Shown here: piece by piece, positions 16,011 through 21,694 of the stretch
How positions within the stretch are numbered: position 1 is the first letter of the stretch
Layout: each line of letters starts with the position of its first letter
Position numbers and translations under genes: made by a program
Assembly: GCA_045125095.1 (NCBI GenBank)
Contig: JBGVMW010000298.1
Span: 1 to 23,599, forward strand
Source of the DNA: JBGVMW01 sp045125095
GTDB taxonomy: Bacteria > Bacillota > Clostridia > Lachnospirales > Lachnospiraceae
Direction: 5' to 3'
DNA: 23,599 bases
The notes under the pieces: model-generated
What the model was told of the DNA's origin: nothing
Database searches by the model: none
What the model saw: the letters and a program-made list of their open reading frames with translations, nothing else

Positions 16011-16592
16011 CTATTCTTTTCTAAATATTTGTTTTACTTTTATGAAGTAATCATTTTTATGTACCAAATATAATATTACAGAACTAATTGTTACACCTAT
16101 GGTATTTAATATAAAATCATCTATATCCACAACATGAGAAGGATAATCAGTGGCTATATTAATTACAAGCTGAGTCAATTCGATTATTAGACTAATGCTC
16201 GCACCCATAAGGATTAAAATTTTTATAGATGGCATTTTTTTCCGTAATAATGAATACAAAATCGGAATGGGAGATAAGAGCAAAATATTTCCAATCACCT
16301 GTAAAAACCATGTATTTGTTTTAAAAGAGTTTATTATTGTTTTGAAAGGAATTAATTGATAACAACTATAATATGATCCTACATAAGTCATAAACTCTTG
16401 TCGACTATCTTCTCTCAAAAATATTATTGGACAGATTGTAACTTTAAATAATAATAATATATACAAAGTCACAATCATTATTCCCCAAAAGGAGATGGTT
16501 CTGTTTCGTCTTTTCCATATTATGTATTCGACTAACGTTATTAATCCATACAGTATCAATAATATGCTAAAATGTAAATCTAATGCTACCAA
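16011..16592 (-). CDS. VanZ-like membrane protein
   Basis: A 193-aa protein with five or so hydrophobic segments. VanZ-family hallmarks are GNILLLSPIPILYSLL (about 103-118), SLIIELTQLV (about 134-143) and the acidic DIDDFILNTIG (about 156-166). VanZ proteins are small membrane proteins; the founder gives low-level teicoplanin resistance, while most relatives have no known function. The start is a TTG at 16592, supported by AGAGGT (16599-16604) 6 bases upstream; no ATG or GTG lies between it and the upstream in-frame stop. It follows a 46-aa peptide gene by 10 bases. The gene is more AT-rich than the glycopolymer operon, which hints at a separate origin. Confidence 0.8.
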   Translation of the reverse strand: MVALDLHFSILLILYGLITLVEYIIWKRRNRTISFWGIMIVTLYILLLFKVTICPIIFLREDSRQEFMTYVGSYYSCYQLIPFKTIINSFKTNTWFLQVIGNILLLSPIPILYSLLRKKMPSIKILILMGASISLIIELTQLVINIATDYPSHVVDIDDFILNTIGVTISSVILYLVHKNDYFIKVKQIFRKE

Positions 16593-16602
16593 TATGATAC
16601 CT

Positions 16603-16743
16603 CTACTTCCAGCTAAAATCTACGTTTCCAGTCCAATGGAAACCTGAATAATTTCTTAGCCATATTTTATATGTTCCGTTACAATAATGGGTTACGTTAC
16701 CTCCTTTAGTAGAAGAAACATATTTTCCAATTTTTTTCTTCAT
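16603..16743 (-). CDS. Small cationic aromatic peptide, unknown
   Basis: A 46-aa ORF with a good start: ATG at 16743 preceded by AGAGGT (16750-16755) at 6 bases. It begins MKKKIGKY, ends NVDFSWK, and contains 7 Lys, 1 Arg, 3 Trp, 4 Tyr, 2 Phe, 6 Gly, 1 Cys and a single Asp. There is no hydrophobic signal sequence and no double-Gly leader. The stop codon overlaps the ribosome site of the VanZ-like gene, which implies translational coupling. A small basic peptide next to a membrane protein is the layout of a peptide and its protector, so a bacteriocin-like or regulatory peptide is possible. I recognise no family with confidence. The spacing of GG, Y, W, NY and H loosely recalls lactococcin 972 relatives, but the normal export signal is absent. 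Confidence 0.55.
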   Translation of the reverse strand: MKKKIGKYVSSTKGGNVTHYCNGTYKIWLRNYSGFHWTGNVDFSWK

Positions 16744-16830
16744 AAGTTTACCTCTTTCTCTAACTATAATGGTTATTTTAGTACTATAAGATTACTATAT
16801 TCAATAAATTAATATGAATATAGACAAATC

Positions 16831-16861
16831 TTAAAAATACTAATGCAATTAAAAATACTAA
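16831..16861. repeat. Two 13-bp direct repeats upstream of the peptide/VanZ pair
   Basis: TTAAAAATACTAA occurs exactly at 16831-16843 and 16849-16861 (period 18 bp). On the minus strand the repeats lie 8 bases before a -10-like TATATT (16822-16817) that has no good -35 box, a position usual for an activator site. This is about 90 bases upstream of the 46-aa peptide start. Confidence 0.4.
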
Positions 16862-16935
16862 AAAATGCTTGTATAACGTCATCAAAGAATGATTGCATTA
16901 AAACGTTTACATCACCTAATGTTTAATATTTTTTA

Positions 16936-16964
16936 TTTACACTTGCTTGAAAAAGTGATATACT
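16936..16964 (+). promoter_or_regulatory. Promoter of a candidate small RNA
   Basis: TTTACA (16936-16941), a 17-bp spacer and TATACT (16959-16964), each matching consensus at 5 of 6 positions. No protein gene follows on this strand for more than 3 kb. Confidence 0.6.
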
Positions 16965-16970
16965 TTTACC

Positions 16971-17046
16971 TAGGTGCTTTTTCATAAGTGCTTGGCAGTT
17001 TGGACTCTGATATGGTTTTCGCGAATTTTATCAGAGTCCATTTATT
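16971..17046 (+). ncRNA. Candidate small RNA of about 75 bases
   Basis: Transcription from the preceding promoter would start near 16971. It would meet a strong 11-bp stem, GGACTCTGATA / TATCAGAGTCC (17002-17012, 17029-17039), followed by ATTTATTAT. The transcript would be about 75 bases. The 5' part contains the near-repeat GGTGCTTTT / AGTGCTTGG. No ORF with a ribosome site is present. The T-run is poor, so the end may be processed or the stem may have another role. It matches no RNA family that I know. Confidence 0.4.
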
Positions 17047-17130
17047 ATATAAAGTAGTTGCCTAATTTGATAGGGCTACAGTATACCAATATGGAAATTA
17101 TTATATACAATGTATTTGAGTGTAGACACA

Positions 17131-17162
17131 AAAAAAGTTGCATTGACATAACACAATGCAAC
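17131..17162 (-). terminator. Minus-strand intrinsic terminator
   Basis: A perfect 9-bp stem GTTGCATTG / CAATGCAAC (17137-17145, 17154-17162) is followed on the minus strand by a run of seven T (17136-17130). It lies 20 bases after the stop of the 20-codon ORF at 17182-17244. Confidence 0.75.
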
Positions 17163-17181
17163 GAATTATTCTTTACAATAT

Positions 17182-17244
17182 CTATGATTCAATCCCATCT
17201 TCTACTAAAGTCATAAATGATGTGTTAATGTCATGTTTATGCAT
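17182..17244 (-). CDS. Possible 20-aa peptide gene in a miniature transcription unit
   Basis: The ATG at 17244 has AAGGGTG 9 bases upstream. The frame encodes 20 residues, starting MHKHDINTSF and ending VEDGIES, and stops at 17182. The residues are polar and slightly acidic, without a signal sequence. It is flanked by its own promoter and a strong terminator, giving a transcript of about 130 bases. It may be a signalling peptide, a leader, or the remains of a deleted gene; alternatively the RNA itself is the product. Confidence 0.35.
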   Translation of the reverse strand: MHKHDINTSFMTLVEDGIES

Positions 17245-17268
17245 GTAGTTATTCACCCTTTATTCGAC

Positions 17269-17297
17269 AGAATACCACTTTACCATAATTTTGTCAA
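17269..17297 (-). promoter_or_regulatory. Promoter of the minus-strand miniature unit
   Basis: Read on the minus strand: TTGACA (17297-17292), a 17-bp spacer and TATTCT (17274-17269). This places the transcript start near 17262. Confidence 0.65.
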
Positions 17298-17342
17298 GTG
17301 TAATAAAATTATATGACAAATCCGCCTTTCCATTAATTGTGA

Positions 17343-17453
17343 TTTGGTGCTAGATAGGTAATTGCGAAACTCCAATATTGTAGTGAATTGTCACAAACAA
17401 TTCTCGCAATTTATGGATAGAACCACTTTTGCAATTGCCTATTTGGTGCTAGA
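17343..17453. mobile_element. MITE-like element with terminal inverted and flanking direct repeats
   Basis: The 12-mer TTTGGTGCTAGA flanks an 87-bp core on both sides (17343-17354, 17442-17453). The core ends are inverted repeats: TAGGTAATTGCGAAA (17355-17369) and the complement of TTTTGCAATTGCCTA (17427-17441), matching at 13 of 15. A central palindrome GAATTG-TCACAAA-CAATTC lies at 17385-17403. There is no coding capacity. Terminal inverted repeats inside a direct repeat are what transposition with target duplication leaves, and a diverged copy lies at 89-142. The exact border between duplication and inverted repeat is uncertain. Confidence 0.6.
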
Positions 17454-17517
17454 AATGGTGGGGAGTGGAGAAAAAACAGCCTGCAAAGAATGAAGATGAA
17501 ATGATGTAGGAATAAAT

Positions 17518-17547
17518 AAATCCCAAGCGACAAAAGGCTTGGGATTT
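17518..17547 (-). terminator. Terminator of the LtaS-like gene
   Basis: A perfect 11-bp stem AAATCCCAAGC / GCTTGGGATTT (17518-17528, 17537-17547) with an 8-base loop lies 24 bases after the stop codon. The minus-strand sequence after it is T-rich (ATTTATTT). Confidence 0.75.
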
Positions 17548-17571
17548 ATATATAAATGTTCAGTTTTCGTT

Positions 17572-19581
17572 TTATTCATTGAGATAGAAGAAATCCCGTA
17601 ATACATTCTTGTCGTCGAATAAGCTATTATATTCCAATAAATTATATTCATGAATGCGGTCGTAATAAGGTGAGTCAACATCTTCTGTCTCATACAGCTT
17701 CCCATTACTGCCATAGTAACCGTTGACCGTGATAGCAGGTACTTCCTCGGATAATTCTAGGAGGAATTTCTGATAACCAGTCAAAGGAAGACCGGCTGCC
17801 TGCGTCATGATAGCACCTAGATAGTTAGGGCTTGTTTTTTCGATGTATTGTTCCTCAATATCGTAATTTGTCCAGATTTTAAAAGGAATCTGGTATTTCT
17901 GCATCTCATCATTTTCGTCGTAATACATTTCTATACTCGGCTGATGATCACCAAAGAATACAATCATAACAGGATCTTCCTGCTTACTGTAATAGTCAAT
18001 GAGATATTCATAGGCTTCATCTGTCTTCTTTAGAAGATTGACATAGGTTCGCAGGTCTAACTTGTCGCGATATTCCGCATTTTTTACTTTGAGTGTCAGA
18101 GGAAGATTGTCGTATACCTCTTTGTAAGCACTGTGATTCTGCATGGTTACATTAAAGGCAAATACAGGACCGTCTTTTGTCTCTTTGACCTCCTCCATAT
18201 GGGAGATTAAGTTCTCATAGTGACACTGGTCGGAAATGTAATCCCGGTATGTCCAGGGATTCTCAAAGCGTTCCATGGTAATGAAATCCTCAAAGCCTAA
18301 TACCTTATATGCCACCGTTCGATTGTATCCCACAGAAGTGAAGGAATGCATAGCAAAATTACTGCCGTATCCAATCTGTGTCATGCTGTGTACCAGAGAA
18401 TGATGAGTGGAGTTGCTCTTAATAAAGGTCTGGTAAGGGGCAACGCCTGCCGGAAGAAAAGCCTTGCTGTTACCGGTGAGAAACTCGTATTCCGTATTGG
18501 CAGTCTGGCTTCCCCAGATAGACACGTACATATTTCCGGAAATGGTGTCATCGGTAAGACTGTGGAAAAAAGAAAGGGTATCTTCCTTTATATTCAAGTC
18601 GTATAGTGTCTGGTAGTCGGAAAATGCCTCGTTCATAATGACAATAATATCCGGCGCCTTTTCTATATTGTACGCAGAAGCGGAATCGGAAGTGTACCCA
18701 TCTGCAATGGCAGCAGCAGCTTCAGGAGAATAATCATCTGGTTCTACAACTAACGTAAAATGTATGCTTCCCACAAGAGTAAGAGCCGCACCATGGTCAC
18801 GATAACTATTCTGCGGTTTAAACTGGCTGATATGTACAAAAGGATCTGTCGTCAGCTTGCTTGCAAGGATAACGACATACGCAATAATGAGAGTGCTACC
18901 AAGAACAATCAAGCGTTTCAGCAGATAGCATTTGTCAAAAATTCTGTTGTTTTTTAATTTGCAGACAAATAAAATGTAATCTACAAACAGGATTAACATG
19001 AATGCATGTGTGTAACTGATGGTATAATCATAATTGTCAGCAACAGCAGCAGCGCTTTTAATTAACGTAAAGTCAGATGCTAACAATGGAAAACCGCGGA
19101 AACGGTATACCAACGTGTTAGCTAAGGCAAACAAAAAGCAGATCGTAACGGGCAGAATCATGGCAATGCGAAAACGATTGACAATCACAATACATACAAT
19201 GCATAAAAATGCTAACAAAAGCAGGTTCATGAAGGTATCATATGGATGAAATTTGTAAAAATTAGATTTGTGTGTCAATTCCAGAAATAAATAACAAAAA
19301 ACTGGTGAGCATGCCAACAAAATTCTGGTTGCTAATTGTTCCTTGCGTGCATCCCATTGTATTTGTACATGGAAAAACAGAATGCTGATCAGAAAGGCGA
19401 AAACCAATAGCACAATTTTAAGTATACTAATGCTATCCGGGCGGCCTGCCGGCATGAAGCCGCCATGGGTAAGCAGATATACTAATGTAATGAAAAGAAA
19501 AATATATCCCCAGACAGTCCTTAAAGTGACGTGAAAAGAGATTTGAGTGTCTTTCAAATGCTGTATAAAAAATGCTTTCAT
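17572..19581 (-). CDS. LtaS-family lipoteichoic acid synthase
   Basis: A 669-aa membrane enzyme. The first 250 residues hold five or more transmembrane helices; the rest is an extracellular sulfatase-fold domain. Likely catalytic-site residues are E318 in IVIMNEAFSD (metal), T360 in GSQTANTEYEF (the phosphoglycerol-carrying threonine of this family) and D545/H546 in FFGDHQPS. The enzyme polymerises glycerol phosphate from phosphatidylglycerol outside the membrane. A GNMYVSIWGSQT block and a MQNHSAY block are also typical. Its own promoter and terminator make it a single-gene unit. The C-terminal tail (about 600-669) is acidic and aromatic. Polymerase versus primase-type paralogue cannot be decided from the sequence. 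Confidence 0.93.
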   Translation of the reverse strand: MKAFFIQHLKDTQISFHVTLRTVWGYIFLFITLVYLLTHGGFMPAGRPDSISILKIVLLVFAFLISILFFHVQIQWDARKEQLATRILLACSPVFCYLFLELTHKSNFYKFHPYDTFMNLLLLAFLCIVCIVIVNRFRIAMILPVTICFLFALANTLVYRFRGFPLLASDFTLIKSAAAVADNYDYTISYTHAFMLILFVDYILFVCKLKNNRIFDKCYLLKRLIVLGSTLIIAYVVILASKLTTDPFVHISQFKPQNSYRDHGAALTLVGSIHFTLVVEPDDYSPEAAAAIADGYTSDSASAYNIEKAPDIIVIMNEAFSDYQTLYDLNIKEDTLSFFHSLTDDTISGNMYVSIWGSQTANTEYEFLTGNSKAFLPAGVAPYQTFIKSNSTHHSLVHSMTQIGYGSNFAMHSFTSVGYNRTVAYKVLGFEDFITMERFENPWTYRDYISDQCHYENLISHMEEVKETKDGPVFAFNVTMQNHSAYKEVYDNLPLTLKVKNAEYRDKLDLRTYVNLLKKTDEAYEYLIDYYSKQEDPVMIVFFGDHQPSIEMYYDENDEMQKYQIPFKIWTNYDIEEQYIEKTSPNYLGAIMTQAAGLPLTGYQKFLLELSEEVPAITVNGYYGSNGKLYETEDVDSPYYDRIHEYNLLEYNSLFDDKNVLRDFFYLNE

Positions 19582-19627
19582 TTTTGTATCTCTCCATAAA
19601 ATCGGTTGATGTAAATAACAACAAAAT

Positions 19628-19656
19628 ATGATAGCATTTTATGTATAAGATTTCAA
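19628..19656 (-). promoter_or_regulatory. Promoter of the LtaS-like gene
   Basis: Read on the minus strand: TTGAAA (19656-19651), a 17-bp spacer and TATCAT (19633-19628), giving a leader of about 40 bases. The ribosome site is GGAGAG, close to the ATG at 19581. Confidence 0.6.
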
Positions 19657-19696
19657 TTAGTTTTTACAAAAACAATCGTAAGAAATATGGAAGATT

Positions 19697-20149
19697 TTAA
19701 TGATGGCGTTTTTCTTCGGTTATATATCGCATTTTTCCATCTTTTTTTTTCGGTGTTTCGCCGATTTCAGCAGGTGTAATTGCAACCCCCTGTATCTTAT
19801 GTCCGGCAGTGGCAGCACAACTACTGCAAACTCTACCATACCGGATGGAGCGACCACACAGTTCACATCCAATAAAAACGTCGGAATCCTCAGGGATTTC
19901 TAAACGTCCCATACGCAGCAATTTGTTGATATAAGATAAATCAATCCCAAGCTCCTTTGAAACAGTTACGGCAGTTGCTTTTGGGTGAGCTTCTAAATAT
20001 TCCTTGATCTGGCAGAAACGATCTTTTAGTTCTTCTCCGCATTCCGTGCAACGATAGTAGCCAATGCCCAAATATTCTAAAGGAGCACCACATTTGGTAC
20101 AAATAGTAGGCTTGTCATATTCTAATTGTTTATTTGGTTTATGTTCCAT
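19697..20149 (-). CDS. Two-zinc-ribbon HTH protein (YvyF-like)
   Basis: A 150-aa soluble protein. A first zinc ribbon uses C17/C20 and C34/C37 and a second uses C95/C98 and C108/C111. Between them lies a helix-turn-helix-like stretch (about 45-83: VTVSKELGIDLSYINKLLRMGRL). The ribbon-helix-ribbon order resembles the flagellar-operon protein YvyF. No flagellar gene is present in this window. DNA binding is likely from the fold, but no target is known. The C-terminus is basic (KKKDGKMR...EKRHH). The start at 20149 has a weak GGGAAG site. Confidence 0.7.
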   Translation of the reverse strand: MEHKPNKQLEYDKPTICTKCGAPLEYLGIGYYRCTECGEELKDRFCQIKEYLEAHPKATAVTVSKELGIDLSYINKLLRMGRLEIPEDSDVFIGCELCGRSIRYGRVCSSCAATAGHKIQGVAITPAEIGETPKKKDGKMRYITEEKRHH

Positions 20150-20411
20150 TTTTTACACTTCCCTTCTTTTATTTTAAGAATCCCCCATTGTCTTATGTCA
20201 ATTATAATGAAAATTAGCAAAAAATACAACGTTATTCAAAGAAATTTTAAGAATTTCTTCAAGTATTTACTGGAAATTATGCGTATAATGGAAGAATACG
20301 GTAAGTATAAAAATGATATCGTTAGCGTGAGCCTGAACAATTGTTGTTATGAGTGCGATAAAAGGGAATGTATGTTTAAACACACGCTAAGACGGAGAAA
20401 TGGAGAGCAGA
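20150..20411. promoter_or_regulatory. Divergent intergenic region with promoter and hairpins
   Basis: The region holds the inverted repeat AAGAAATT / AATTTCTT (20239-20246, 20252-20259) and a perfect -10 box TATAAT (20284-20289) without a clear -35. In the leader of the downstream gene an 8-bp pair TTAGCGTG / CACGCTAA spans about 50 bases (near 20322-20390). The repeat lies 25 bases upstream of the -10 box, where an activator or repressor could act. Confidence 0.35.
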
Positions 20412-21539
20412 ATGAGGAAATCTACAAAGTACTTAAAAATTTTCACAAACATAGCATTGTTGGTAGCAGCCGTGCTGTTGTTGATTTTTGCAGTACCAAA
20501 AGTGTTAGTATTTTTTATGCCATTTGTAATAGGATGGATTCTTGCATTGCTTGCGAATCCCCTTGTAAAATTTATGGAAAAAAGATTAAAGATTGTTCGT
20601 AGGCACGGTACGGTACTGACTATTATTATGGCATTGGCACTTGTTGTGCTTGCTTTTTATGGAGTAGTGGCTGGGACAATTCATCAGGTGCAAATCATCA
20701 TAGCAGATGCACCAGAGATTGCAAACAGCATTATGGAAGATGTTCATAGAATTGGTGAAAACGTTTCTGTGGTGTGTGAGAAGCTCCCGGAGGGAGTACA
20801 GGATAGTATAGAATCGATGCAGTCTTCCGCAGGGGAATATGCAAAGGAACTGGTATCAAAGGTGAGTGCACCTGCTTTTGATGTAGTAGGAGGGTTTGCA
20901 AAGAATTTACCATCCTTACTGATTTCTGTGATTATGTCTGTCTTATCAGCTTATTTTTTTGTAGCAGACAGGGAAAAAATTGTGGCATTCTATAAACAGC
21001 ATGCACCAGCAACCATCCAGAAATATGCCAGTATGATTGTCAATGATTTTGTACGAGTAGTCGGCGGATATTTTATAGCGCAGTTAAAAATTATGGTAGT
21101 TATTATTGTAGTTTTATTTGTAGGATTTTTAATTCTGGATGTGCCATTTGCGATTCTTTTAGCTGTGTTGATTGCCTTTCTTGATATGCTGCCATTTTTT
21201 GGTACAGGTACTGCATTAATTCCGTGGGCAGTATTTGATCTTTTAAGTGGTGATTATAAAACGGCAATCGGTTTAGTGATTTTGTATGTGTTGTGTCTGA
21301 TTCTGCATCAGGCATTACAGCCAAAGATGGTAGGGGATACCATAGGACTGGATCCATTCCTGGCATTGATCTTCATGTTCATCGGATGGAAGGTAAAAGG
21401 ATTGCTAGGTATGATTATTGCCATTCCAGTGGGAATGATTATAATTAATTTCTACAAGGCAGGAGTATTTGACAATATTGTTAAGATGTGTAAGACGTTG
21501 CTTCATGACTTTAACGAATTCCGTAGGTGGGAAGAATAA
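20412..21539 (+). CDS. AI-2E/YtvI-family membrane protein
   Basis: A 375-aa polytopic protein with paired N-terminal helices (about 10-50), a third helix near 65-85, an extended amphipathic segment (about 90-165) and a C-terminal helix cluster. The family signature region DMLPFFGTGTALIPWA is present near 259-274, and LHQALQPKMVGDTIGLDPFLALIFMF follows. Relatives include YtvI (sporulation-linked) and proposed AI-2 or Na+/H+ exporters; the substrate cannot be told from sequence. ATG at 20412 is preferred over ATG 20400, because GGAGAG (20402-20407) is well spaced only for the later start. Confidence 0.85.
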   Translation: MRKSTKYLKIFTNIALLVAAVLLLIFAVPKVLVFFMPFVIGWILALLANPLVKFMEKRLKIVRRHGTVLTIIMALALVVLAFYGVVAGTIHQVQIIIADAPEIANSIMEDVHRIGENVSVVCEKLPEGVQDSIESMQSSAGEYAKELVSKVSAPAFDVVGGFAKNLPSLLISVIMSVLSAYFFVADREKIVAFYKQHAPATIQKYASMIVNDFVRVVGGYFIAQLKIMVVIIVVLFVGFLILDVPFAILLAVLIAFLDMLPFFGTGTALIPWAVFDLLSGDYKTAIGLVILYVLCLILHQALQPKMVGDTIGLDPFLALIFMFIGWKVKGLLGMIIAIPVGMIIINFYKAGVFDNIVKMCKTLLHDFNEFRRWEE

Positions 21540-21694
21540 ATAGTTCGGTCAGAACTGTGCCGTACAGCATAGTGCATAGGAAGACGTACAAATAATTTCT
21601 GGAAACACTTGCAATATCAAGGGGAATTTGATAGAGTAACAAGTAAAGTGTCAAGCTTGCTTAGGCTTAAATATCAATAACCTGGAGGTAGAAA
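21540..21694. other. Intergenic region before the hydratase gene
   Basis: A small AGTTC/GAACT hairpin sits just after the preceding stop without a T-run. TTGCAA (21609-21614), 17 bp and TAGAGT (21632-21637) form a weak promoter candidate. Nothing else stands out. Confidence 0.3.

Larger units (their letters stand above)
16744..17571. other. 828-base region without a long gene
   Basis: This AT-rich gap contains two 13-bp direct repeats, a candidate plus-strand small RNA, a minus-strand unit with promoter, 20-codon ORF and terminator, a MITE-like element and the terminator of the LtaS gene. These are listed separately. No frame above 60 codons looks coding. Confidence 0.6.

Noticed and set aside
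16603..16743. Assigning the 46-aa peptide to the lactococcin 972 family
   Set aside because: Only a loose GG, Y, W, NY, H pattern is shared; there is no signal peptide, and the usual partner membrane protein and ATPase are absent.
20126..20602. Plus-strand 158-codon frame with Cys-rich stretches before and within the AI-2E/YtvI-type gene
   Set aside because: Its first part overlaps the zinc-ribbon gene and its last 200 bases lie out of frame inside a clear membrane protein gene. There is no ribosome site at its start, and the cysteine clusters in the overlap arise from the other frame.
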